Positions 1-6,459 of a stretch of DNA of 22,408 bases are shown piece after piece. A program made the position numbers and the translations under genes. The DNA is from an uncultured Collinsella sp. (GTDB lineage: Bacteria; Actinomycetota; Coriobacteriia; Coriobacteriales; Coriobacteriaceae), in the NCBI GenBank assembly GCA_905208635.1, contig CAJLPX010000030.1, forward strand, positions 1 to 22,408, in the 5' to 3' direction. A model generated the notes under the pieces. It was not told where the DNA came from, did no database searches, and saw nothing but the letters and a program-made list of their open reading frames with translations. The stretch's first letter is position 1. Every line of letters starts with the position of its first letter.

Positions 1-102
1 TTAGACATGTTCACGCATCAGCTAAACATTATCAGCGTAGTAATTATCTGATGCGGGTTAGCACATACAGCTAGCCCGTACGATAACGGGCGGCTGATGA
101 AG

Positions 103-142
103 ATGAGGGTCGTCGAGCGCAACCGACGGCCCTCATTTTTTA
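103..142 (+). terminator. Terminator-like hairpin in the cstA leader
   Basis: A 13-base arm (103-115) pairs with 124-136 with one G-T wobble and is followed by a run of six T. It lies 35 bases before cstA. It may end an upstream gene that lies outside the window, or act as an attenuator in the cstA leader. Bases 1-102 hold no gene I can support. The two short open frames at the left edge use codons that are rare in the neighbouring genes. The stretch also has two small possible stems (15-21 with 48-54, and 74-79 with 86-91). Confidence 0.7.
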
Positions 143-176
143 TGTCTGAGAAGTTCTTTTTAGAGGAGGAAATGTA

Positions 177-2066
177 ATGAACGGAGTTTTGCTCATGGTT
201 GTGGCCGCGGCGGTGCTCGCCTGCGGCTATCTGGGCTACGGCCGCTGGCTGGCCAACAAGTGGGGCGTTGACAAAGAGGCCCTCACGCCGGCCAAGCGCA
301 TGAAGGACGGCAAGAGCTTCTCGCCCGTCTCCGCCTTTACCGCGTTCTCGCACCAGTTCAGCTCGATCTGCGGTGCTGGCCCTGTCACGGGTACGATCGT
401 CGCCATGGCCTTTGGCTGGCTGCCCGTCGTGCTCTGGGTCCTCGTCGGCGGCATCTTCTTTGGCGCCGTCCACGACTTTGGTGCTCTGTACGCTTCGATG
501 AAGAACAACGGCAAGTCGCTCGCTCAGCTCATCGAGAAGTACATCGGCAAGACCGGCCGTCGCCTGTTCCTGCTGTTCTGCTGGCTGTTCTGCATCATCG
601 TCATCGCCGCCTTCACCGACATGGTCTGCAAGACGTTCATGTTCACCCCGGCCGTTGACGCTTCTGGTGCTGCTACCGGTGCCATCGACTTCACCAAGTC
701 CTATGCCGCCGGCTGCGCTGGTACCATCTCCATCCTGTTCACCTTCGTCGCTATCGCCTTTGGTTGGGCCCAGAAGAAGTTCAACCTCACCGGTGCTACC
801 GAGTTCGTCACCGGCGTGGTCCTCATGGTTCTCATGTTTGCCGTCGGTATGCAGTTCCCGGTCTACCTGGATAAGTTCCAGTGGTTCGCCGTCGTCATGG
901 TCTACCTGGTCTTCGCTGGCGCTATGCCCATCCAGATGCTCAAGACCCCGCGTGACTACCTCACTTCCATCATGATGATCGTTATGATCGTTTGCGCTGT
1001 CCTCGGTATCGTCGTCCTGGGTGTTAACGGCCAGGCCACCATCACCGCTCCGGCCTTTACCGGCTTCTCCAGCGCTTCTGGCATGATGTTCCCGGTCCTG
1101 TTTGTTTCCGTTGCCTGCGGTGCCCTCTCCGGCTTCCACAGCCTCGTTTCTTCTGGTACCTCCTCCAAGCAGGTCGAGAAGGAGCAGGACGCCGTCAAGG
1201 TCGGTTATGGCGCTATGATCGTCGAGTCCTTCGTCGGCATCCTTGCCATCATCGTCGCCGGCATCATGTTCTCCGATATGAACACCGCCGGCACTGGTGC
1301 CCTCAACGCCGGCGTCGCTTCTACCCCGTTCCAGATCTTCGCCGCTGGTATCTCCCGCGGTATGCAGGCCTTCGGTGTTGACGGCACGCTCGCTACCGTC
1401 TTCATGACCATGAACGTCTCCGCTCTGGCCCTGACCTCGCTCGATGCCGTCGCCCGCATCGCCCGCACCTCGTTCTCCGAGTTCTTTGCCCAGACCAACG
1501 ACGCCCTGGCCATCGAGTCCAAGGCCGGCTACATGAAGGTTCTCGGCAACCCCTGGTTCGCCACGGTCGTCACCCTGCTTCCCGGTCTCGCCCTCGCCTT
1601 TGGCGGCTATGCCAACATCTGGCCGCTCTTTGGTGCTTCCAACCAGCTGCTCGGCGGCATGACCATGATCACCCTCGCCGTGTTCTGCAAGTGCACCGGC
1701 CGCAAGGGCTGGATGCTCTACGTGCCCGTCGCCTTCCTGCTCTGCTGCACCTTCACCTCGCTGGTCCAGAGCGCCATGGGCTGCATGACCGCTGTCCAGG
1801 CTTACGGCTTCTTCGGCACCATCCCGGCTACCGCCACCACGGCCGCCGTCTCCGTCGCCGCCACCAAGGGCCTGCAGCTCGTTTTCGCCGTCCTGCTGAT
1901 GGTCCTGGGCCTCATCGTTGCCGTCAACTGTCTCAAGGAGTTCTTCGGCAAGGAGGCCGGCTCCATGCCCGACGAGGAGCCCGAGTGGTCCGAGATGGGC
2001 AAGGCCGAGTACGGTCGTGCCGCTGCCGCTGAGGCTCCTGCCGACGCCGAGGCCGCTAAGGCCTAG
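177..2066 (+). CDS. cstA: CstA-family carbon-starvation transporter
   Basis: This is a 629-residue polytopic membrane protein of the CstA family, whose characterised members are linked to pyruvate or peptide uptake during carbon limitation. The first hydrophobic segment is at residues 3-20. The family hallmark ICGAGPVTG at 64-72 is followed by the conserved stretch ending GAVHDFGALYAS (96-107), and further hydrophobic helices run through to about residue 590. The tail is short, acidic and alanine-rich. The ATG at 177 is chosen because GAGGAGG lies at 163-169, seven bases upstream. It appears monocistronic, with a strong terminator just after it and a terminator-like hairpin in its leader. No linked two-component or CRP-type site was recognised. 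The substrate cannot be read from sequence. Family confidence is high. Confidence 0.93.
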   Translation: MNGVLLMVVAAAVLACGYLGYGRWLANKWGVDKEALTPAKRMKDGKSFSPVSAFTAFSHQFSSICGAGPVTGTIVAMAFGWLPVVLWVLVGGIFFGAVHDFGALYASMKNNGKSLAQLIEKYIGKTGRRLFLLFCWLFCIIVIAAFTDMVCKTFMFTPAVDASGAATGAIDFTKSYAAGCAGTISILFTFVAIAFGWAQKKFNLTGATEFVTGVVLMVLMFAVGMQFPVYLDKFQWFAVVMVYLVFAGAMPIQMLKTPRDYLTSIMMIVMIVCAVLGIVVLGVNGQATITAPAFTGFSSASGMMFPVLFVSVACGALSGFHSLVSSGTSSKQVEKEQDAVKVGYGAMIVESFVGILAIIVAGIMFSDMNTAGTGALNAGVASTPFQIFAAGISRGMQAFGVDGTLATVFMTMNVSALALTSLDAVARIARTSFSEFFAQTNDALAIESKAGYMKVLGNPWFATVVTLLPGLALAFGGYANIWPLFGASNQLLGGMTMITLAVFCKCTGRKGWMLYVPVAFLLCCTFTSLVQSAMGCMTAVQAYGFFGTIPATATTAAVSVAATKGLQLVFAVLLMVLGLIVAVNCLKEFFGKEAGSMPDEEPEWSEMGKAEYGRAAAAEAPADAEAAKA

Positions 2067-2106
2067 TCGGTCGGACGGGTTGAATCTCCCATCTATTTGA
2101 CTCGGA

Positions 2107-2146
2107 AAGACCGGGTCCGCAATCAAGCGGACCCGGTCTTTTTTCT
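2107..2146 (+). terminator. Intrinsic terminator of cstA
   Basis: A perfect 14-bp stem (2107-2120 with 2127-2140) has a six-base loop and is followed by a T-rich run. It separates cstA from the next gene. Confidence 0.93.
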
Positions 2147-2211
2147 TGTGATAACAGGTGGTGCAAGGGCGTTCTCGCAGATGTTTTGCGTGGATAGGCT
2201 CGTGCGTTGTA

Positions 2212-2233
2212 CCATATGAACGTATATGTGTGC
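2212..2233. promoter_or_regulatory. CATATG-rich element before the JetD-like gene
   Basis: The stretch CCATATGAACGTATATGTGTG contains CATAT and ATATG as an inverted pair. A close relative lies at 21511-21533, before the secreted coiled-coil gene, matching apart from two extra bases and two substitutions. It could be a shared operator or part of a promoter. The function is unknown and chance similarity is possible in such AT-rich words. Confidence 0.3.
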
Positions 2234-2249
2234 ATATGAAAGGGGCCCC

Positions 2250-4442
2250 GTGGCCAAGACGGTATATTCCGATAATCAAAACAATGTCGATGCTCTGGCT
2301 GAGCGTCTGAGCAGCCAGACGTCGCTTTCTGCCGAGCGCGCCAAGCTGGTTGCCTACGACCTGCTCTGCCGCAAGGCGCTCAAGATTAAGTCGAGCGCGC
2401 TGGCGCAGATTTTCCGCTCCGTCGATAAGGAATGCGATACCAAGGCGATGCGCGATGAGCTTATCGCGGCAAATATCGTGACCAAGATCGAGGGCAGCGG
2501 CATTAACGGGCGCCCGGCGTTCTATACCATCAATGTCGAGATCCGCGATGCCCAGGAGCAGCCTGCCGAGTCCGTCGAAGATTTTGTCGTCGAGGATTCC
2601 GCTGACGTGCCTGCTGTGGAAGAAGTTGCTCCGCGTGAGCATGTTGATACCGATGAGTTGCTCGATGAGAACGTCGTGCGTGCCTTTACGGCCAAGGCAG
2701 GGCGCGGCGGTTTTGGCGGGGGTGGCAAGCGCGATGCGCAGCGTCGCGCCCAGCAGGAGCGCTTCCGTCGCGCCGTTGCTCGAAAGGGTGAGACGGATGC
2801 CGAGGCTGTTGAGAACGAGGTTGCTGCCGAGTCGCAGAGGCCCGCGAAGGAGCAAAAGCCCGTGGAGGCCCAGGAGCCCCAGCGTCGCCGTGGTGCCCAC
2901 TTTAAGGCTGCGCAGCAGGATGTCGCGCATGAGGTTGAAGAGCCTTCCGAGGTTGCAGACGATGTTGAGGAGTCTGCCAAGAAGGCTCCGGGTTCATGCC
3001 GTCCCGGGCGTGGTTTTGCGAGGCGCGCGTATCCCGTAAGGCGTCAGGAGAAGGGCGAGCCGGCTCCGACCGCTCAGGCCGAGAAGGCCGAACAAACCGA
3101 GAAAACCGTTGAGCCGGCGGCTCGCGAGCAGAAGCCTGTTGAGCCGCAGCTTGAGGTTGCTGCCGAGGCCAAGGGCGAGCAGCCTACTGATGGGCAGACG
3201 GAGCAGGGCGCGTCGAGCAGGCCTCGCCGCCGTCGCCATCGCGGGGGTCGCAGTTCCCATGCCGAGACTGCAGCCGAGAAGACCACGCCGCAGGACGAGG
3301 ATGCGAAGGCCGAGGTTTCTTCGGGGCAGCCTAAGCGCCAGCCGGCGAAGGAGAGCAAGTCCGATCGTCCGCAGAAGCAGGCGTCTATGCCGAAGCGCGA
3401 GCGCAATTCCCAAGGCGATTCTAAGCGCAGGTCTCAGAAGAAGCCGGAGTCTGCCGCAGCAGATGCTGCTGCCCAGCAGCCCGAGTCGGCCGTCCACGGC
3501 GAGGTATCGGCGTTTGCCCTTGCCCGCGTTTTAGGCAGGCAGCTGCTCAAAGTTGTCCCTACGCCTACGGCGCTCTCTAAGATCAAGGAGCAGCAGACAC
3601 AGATCGTAAAGGTCGAGGGCAAGGACGGCAAAAAGGCTCCGCAGCGCACTCAGCACAACGAGATGTCCAACCGCAAGATTGCCGAGGAAATCGCAATCAT
3701 CCAGGCTTGGATCGAGCAAAACCGAGGTGCCGATACGCCGGTTGCCTCGCGCCGCCAGCGTGCCTACCAGATTTTTAACGACGAGAAGGCTTTTGACGGC
3801 AAGCACGGCGAGCGTCTAATTCGGCGTATGACCGAAAAGGGCATCAGCATGCAGGCGATTAAGGTCGCCCCCAACCGCCCCGTGCACTTTACGGGTTTCT
3901 TTACGCTGGGCGCCGATAAGCCGTTCATTATGGTCGAGAACCTGGACACCTATGACGAGATCGTCAAGCTCCTGCGCGGCCGCAAGCACGCTAAGCTCTT
4001 TGGCATCAAGGTGGGCGGCGTGATTTTTGGCGGCGGATGCAAGGCGAGCGTCTCGCATGCCCTGGACGATTATCTGGCTGAGATCGGCTATCGCTTTAAC
4101 TACGTCTACTACGTGGGCGATATCGACCGCGAGGGCGCGCGCATCGTCGAGCAGGCTCGCAATGCCAATGTGGTTGAGATTCGCCTGCATGCCGGCATGT
4201 ACCGCGCCATGCTCGCCGAGCATAAGCGTCGCGTGAAGGCCGGCGGCGAGTGCGAGTCCGCGGCTGCCAACCAGGGCGTGCCGCAGAACTTGGCGGCGAC
4301 GATCAAGGATCTGCCCATGGTCACGCGCGTGCAGTTCCGCAATGTGCTACGTGAAGGCGGGCGCATTCCGCAGGAGATTCTGATGACTGCCGACTATCGG
4401 GATGGCGACTCAGGAAGCTTCGACCGCATGCTCAACAATTAG
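2250..4442 (+). CDS. JetD-like TOPRIM protein with wHTH and long linker
   Basis: This 730-residue protein is read from a GTG at 2250, because AAAGGGG lies at 2239-2245. An in-frame ATG at 2226 would add eight residues but has no good ribosome site. Residues about 5-95 look like a winged-helix DNA-binding domain. Residues about 100-430 are low complexity, rich in A, E, K, P, Q and R, with arginine/glycine patches such as RPRRRRHRGGR. The C-terminal part (about 435-725) carries the pattern of the Wadjet JetD family (DUF3322/DUF2220): R-x2-R-x3-IF-x-DEK near 502-513, a candidate catalytic Glu at 563 (MVENLD), GGG at about 593-595, and the TOPRIM pair D624/D626 in GDIDREG. JetD is the topoisomerase VI-like nuclease subunit that cleaves plasmid DNA. 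No JetA, JetB or JetC gene is adjacent. The domain reading is from memory of motifs. The role is unknown; it may be a stand-alone nuclease or a nucleic-acid-binding factor. Confidence 0.75.
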   Translation: MAKTVYSDNQNNVDALAERLSSQTSLSAERAKLVAYDLLCRKALKIKSSALAQIFRSVDKECDTKAMRDELIAANIVTKIEGSGINGRPAFYTINVEIRDAQEQPAESVEDFVVEDSADVPAVEEVAPREHVDTDELLDENVVRAFTAKAGRGGFGGGGKRDAQRRAQQERFRRAVARKGETDAEAVENEVAAESQRPAKEQKPVEAQEPQRRRGAHFKAAQQDVAHEVEEPSEVADDVEESAKKAPGSCRPGRGFARRAYPVRRQEKGEPAPTAQAEKAEQTEKTVEPAAREQKPVEPQLEVAAEAKGEQPTDGQTEQGASSRPRRRRHRGGRSSHAETAAEKTTPQDEDAKAEVSSGQPKRQPAKESKSDRPQKQASMPKRERNSQGDSKRRSQKKPESAAADAAAQQPESAVHGEVSAFALARVLGRQLLKVVPTPTALSKIKEQQTQIVKVEGKDGKKAPQRTQHNEMSNRKIAEEIAIIQAWIEQNRGADTPVASRRQRAYQIFNDEKAFDGKHGERLIRRMTEKGISMQAIKVAPNRPVHFTGFFTLGADKPFIMVENLDTYDEIVKLLRGRKHAKLFGIKVGGVIFGGGCKASVSHALDDYLAEIGYRFNYVYYVGDIDREGARIVEQARNANVVEIRLHAGMYRAMLAEHKRRVKAGGECESAAANQGVPQNLAATIKDLPMVTRVQFRNVLREGGRIPQEILMTADYRDGDSGSFDRMLNN

Positions 4443-4446
4443 GGAC

Positions 4447-4577
4447 GTGTGGCCCCGGCGGGCCGGGCATTAAGTTTGCTGCTCTACAGTCCTGCGCAAG
4501 ACGAAGGCCACATTAAGTGGCCTTCTTTGCGTGCGGAACTCGCGACAAACTTAATGCCCGGCCGGCCGGGGCCACAC
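4447..4577. repeat. 131-bp nested inverted-repeat element
   Basis: The outer arms are 31 bases each (4447-4477 and 4547-4577) and are reverse complements with a single mismatch. A second, perfect 9-bp hairpin sits inside them. It starts four bases after the JetD-like stop codon. It has no coding capacity of its own. It may be a small non-autonomous mobile palindrome or a large transcription-end structure. Confidence 0.85.
4503..4530 (+). terminator. Hairpin terminator inside the palindrome
   Basis: GAAGGCCAC (4503-4511) pairs perfectly with 4517-4525 around a five-base loop and is followed by TTTGC. It is the likely transcription end for the JetD-like gene. The T-run is short and the hairpin is nearly symmetric, so it could also act on the other strand. 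Confidence 0.6.
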
Positions 4578-4602
4578 GGCACTTTGTAGATGGCGGCTCG
4601 CT

Positions 4603-4635
4603 TTTCGGAACGGGGCTGACGGACACGTTCCGAAA
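4603..4635. repeat. Short stem-loop TTTCGGAACG
   Basis: A perfect 10-bp inverted repeat (4603-4612 with 4626-4635) has a 13-base loop. It lies between two larger inverted-repeat elements. There is no T-run beside it. Confidence 0.55.
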
Positions 4636-4671
4636 TCTACCACCGTCGCTGTGCAGGGTGTCTATAAAGAG

Positions 4672-4905
4672 CCGTGGCCAAAAAACATCAAATATGAGTA
4701 CTGATACTCTTTTAGTAGCAGTAATTTTGACCACATTTAAGGTGATTTGACGTGTCGATCGAGCAGATAAGCTGCCGTATCTCCTCAAGTGTTCATTAAA
4801 GGAAGACCTTGATGCGAATAAATCTCATTAAGATCTTCTTTTATTAACGAAAATAATGTAGCTACAACGGTAACAGTACTCATATTTGCCGTTTTTTGGC
4901 CACAG
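4672..4905. repeat. 234-bp element with imperfect ~45-base inverted ends
   Basis: The left end (4672-4719) and the reverse complement of the right end (4861-4905) share long identical blocks, including TGGCCAAAAAAC and AAATATGAGTACTG, with scattered differences. The interior (4720-4860) is AT-rich compared with the rest of the window and has no credible gene. The form is that of a miniature inverted-repeat element, but no target-site duplication was identified. Confidence 0.6.
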
Positions 4906-4936
4906 TCCTTCGGAGGGTCCTCGAAAATAGTCCCGA

Positions 4937-4995
4937 GCCGGCACTTGGGGACGTTCCTATAATGCCGGCACTCAGGAGCGTCCCCAAGTGCCGGC
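4937..4995. repeat. 22-bp-stem inverted repeat GCCGGCACTTGGGGACG
   Basis: The arms 4937-4953 and 4979-4995 are perfect 17-base reverse complements. The match extends to 22 bp (4937-4958 with 4974-4995) with one G-T pair. The 15-base loop holds the self-complementary word TGCCGGCA, which repeats the arm tip. No T-run follows. Confidence 0.8.
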
Positions 4996-5000
4996 ACCGC

Positions 5001-5250
5001 GTCTGCCTGCGGCGACCGCGCCCCGCTGCGTCGCTCCGCACCCTTGCGGGTTCGAATCCCTCCGCTTGGCGGCGTTGGCTCGATTTGCTTGACGTGAGGG
5101 GCTCTTGGCTGGTGTGGGACGGAGGGATTCCGCGTCCGCCTGGTCGGCGGCCGCGCCCCGCTGCGTCGCTTCGCTCCTTGCGTGCTGCGCTGGAAAACGC
5201 TTCGCGTTTCCTCAGCTCCGCACCCTTGCGGGTTCGAATTCCTCCGCTTG
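5001..5250. repeat. Two direct repeat copies plus a tRNA-Gln 3' fragment
   Basis: Copy A (5001-5068) and copy B (5134-5250) share a perfect 20-base block (5016-5035 and 5151-5170) and a 35-base block with one mismatch (5034-5068 and 5216-5250). The second block includes the T-arm-like word GGGTTCGAATCC. Copy B has about 45 extra bases (5171-5215) with their own small hairpin. Between the copies, TGGGACGGAGGGATTC (5115-5130) is identical to 5306-5321, the acceptor/T-stem part of the tRNA-Gln gene. No gene is credible here. Open frames across it only translate tRNA-like and repeat sequence. Confidence 0.8.
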
Positions 5251-5254
5251 CCCA

Positions 5255-5292
5255 CAAGAAAGCGCCCTGGGCCGTTATGGGCTTAGGGCGCT
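5255..5292 (-). terminator. Terminator of tRNA-Gln
   Basis: Read on the minus strand, AGCGCCCT (5285-5292) pairs perfectly with AGGGCGCT (5261-5268), followed by TTCTTG. It starts ten bases past the CCA end of the tRNA. The loop is fairly long at 16 bases. Confidence 0.6.
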
Positions 5293-5301
5293 CAGTTTTA
5301 A

Positions 5302-5376
5302 TGGCTGGGACGGAGGGATTCGAACCCCCAACAGCCGGCACCAAAAACCGGAGTTCTACCGTTGAACTACGTCCCA
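5302..5376 (-). tRNA. tRNA-Gln (anticodon UUG)
   Basis: The 75-base gene includes an encoded CCA (5302-5304). The acceptor stem is TGGGACG with CGTCCCA. The D-stem is GTTC/GAAC. The anticodon stem CCGGT/GCCGG closes a seven-base loop TTTTGGT, giving anticodon TTG, which reads CAA. The T-arm is GGGGG-TTCGAAT-CCCTC, with one mismatch in the stem. It stands alone, with a 3' hairpin terminator. Confidence 0.95.
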
Positions 5377-5414
5377 ATGTGTGGTGTTGCCCAAAAGCAA
5401 CTCGTCTAGTTTAC

Positions 5415-6320
5415 CTAATCTGCGAGGGCATCGCAAACGCCGTCGAGTAGGCGTACGGCGAGCGTCTGCGCGTCGCTGGCCGTGAAGGTGCCGTTGTAGC
5501 GCGTCATGCCCGTGAGCTCAATGCGAATGCGAGCCGGCTTCTGCTGCGCGGCGACATTGGCGGTGCGGATGCGCTGGGCCAGGTTGTGGCACTCGGCGAG
5601 GGCAATCGTGGCGCGTGGCGCGGCGTCGGCGGGCAGCTCGTCGCTTGCGATCTCGAGCACCAGGTCAACGTCGGTTGGGACCTCGGAGTCGCAGAGCATC
5701 ATGCCGCTGTTGTCGGTCGTTGCCGTGGCGATGTTCCACATGCGCGAAGCAACGCTGCGTGCGATGGGGTCCTCACCGATAACGGCGATCTGGAAGCGCT
5801 CGAGCACGTTGGCGGCGCGAGCAAAACCGATGCGGGACTCGGCTTCGGTGACCGAGGGCTTGCCCTCCCACACATGGTGCAGGCGGTTGATGTAGGCGTA
5901 GGTGTCCTGGAAGGCCATGCCGTCGGCAAACAGGCCGACATTTTCCTGGAACTGCTGCAGGGCGGCCTCGGTATGCGGACCAAAGTAGCCGTCGTCTTCG
6001 CCACAGGCAAAGCCCAAAACGTTGAGAGCGCGCTGCAGGGCCTGCACATCGGCGCCATGGAAATTGGGCATGCGCAGATACAGGGTGCGGTCGCCCAGCT
6101 TATACGAGGCGTCGACCAGGGCGCTCCAACAGGGGATATCGACGGCATGACCGGCAGCAAGGCCGCTGTCGAGCCTGAAGGTGCTGACGGCCTGCTCGGT
6201 GGTGGTGCCAAAGCGCTTGTCGACAACCTCGGCGTCATCGATTGTATAGCCGAGCTGCAGAAGGCGGGACTGGACGTCCTCGACGGCTGCTCCCTGCATG
6301 CCCGTGGTAATAGGTTCCAT
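5415..6320 (-). CDS. Two-repeat peptidoglycan-binding-like protein, no signal peptide
   Basis: This is a 301-residue protein. Residues about 4-65 and 80-142 are two PG_binding_1-type repeats, each with the pattern G-x-DVQ-x-LQ-L-G then FG-x-TE-A-V-x-FQ. The N-terminus (MEPITTGMQG) has no signal peptide or membrane segment, so the protein is probably cytoplasmic. The C-terminal ~140 residues resemble, in the order of elements only, an N-acetylmuramoyl-alanine amidase fold without the zinc-binding histidines: DVDLVLEIASDE at the place of the usual SIHAN motif, and RIELTG at the place of VELGF. This recalls mycobacterial CwlM, a cytoplasmic regulator of wall synthesis, but that is a hypothesis. 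The ATG at 6320 has AAAGGGG seven bases upstream. Confidence 0.8.
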   Translation of the reverse strand: MEPITTGMQGAAVEDVQSRLLQLGYTIDDAEVVDKRFGTTTEQAVSTFRLDSGLAAGHAVDIPCWSALVDASYKLGDRTLYLRMPNFHGADVQALQRALNVLGFACGEDDGYFGPHTEAALQQFQENVGLFADGMAFQDTYAYINRLHHVWEGKPSVTEAESRIGFARAANVLERFQIAVIGEDPIARSVASRMWNIATATTDNSGMMLCDSEVPTDVDLVLEIASDELPADAAPRATIALAECHNLAQRIRTANVAAQQKPARIRIELTGMTRYNGTFTASDAQTLAVRLLDGVCDALAD

Positions 6321-6389
6321 GAACGAACCCCTTTCGGCGTACCATTCGTACTATTTTGAGCGTGTGTCGGATAGACAACGCGAGACAAT

Positions 6390-6418
6390 TTATAAACATG
6401 CACTCAATAGTGTAGCAA
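6390..6418 (-). promoter_or_regulatory. Possible promoter of the peptidoglycan-binding-like gene
   Basis: On the minus strand, TTGCTA (6413-6418) is followed after 17 bases by TTATAA (6390-6395), about 70 bases before the start codon. It is an AT-rich island in GC-rich DNA. It was identified by eye only. Confidence 0.35.
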
Positions 6419-6459
6419 CTTGTACCCAAACTCGCTGCCCACAGGTTTTATGACCCCCG

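Noticed and set aside
1..51. Tail of an upstream gene at the left edge
   Set aside because: Frame 1 is open to a TGA at 49-51 but uses TTA, CTA and GTA codons that are rare in the neighbouring genes, and another frame is equally open.
18..2930. A 970-codon open frame on the minus strand
   Set aside because: It lies antisense to cstA and to the JetD-like gene, crosses a strong terminator and shows low-complexity His/Asp/Gly-rich sequence. It is a by-product of GC-rich codon use on the other strand.
2250..4442. A complete Wadjet defence locus
   Set aside because: Only the JetD-like part is present. The neighbours are cstA and a repeat region, with no SMC-like or MukB-like genes.
4785..5450. 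Several open frames of 86-184 codons on both strands
   Set aside because: They translate the tRNA-Gln gene and the repeats beside it. The apparent peptide similarity between them comes from the repeats.
5586..6359. A 257-codon plus-strand frame opposite the peptidoglycan-binding-like gene
   Set aside because: The minus frame has recognisable repeats and a good ribosome site; the plus frame has neither.
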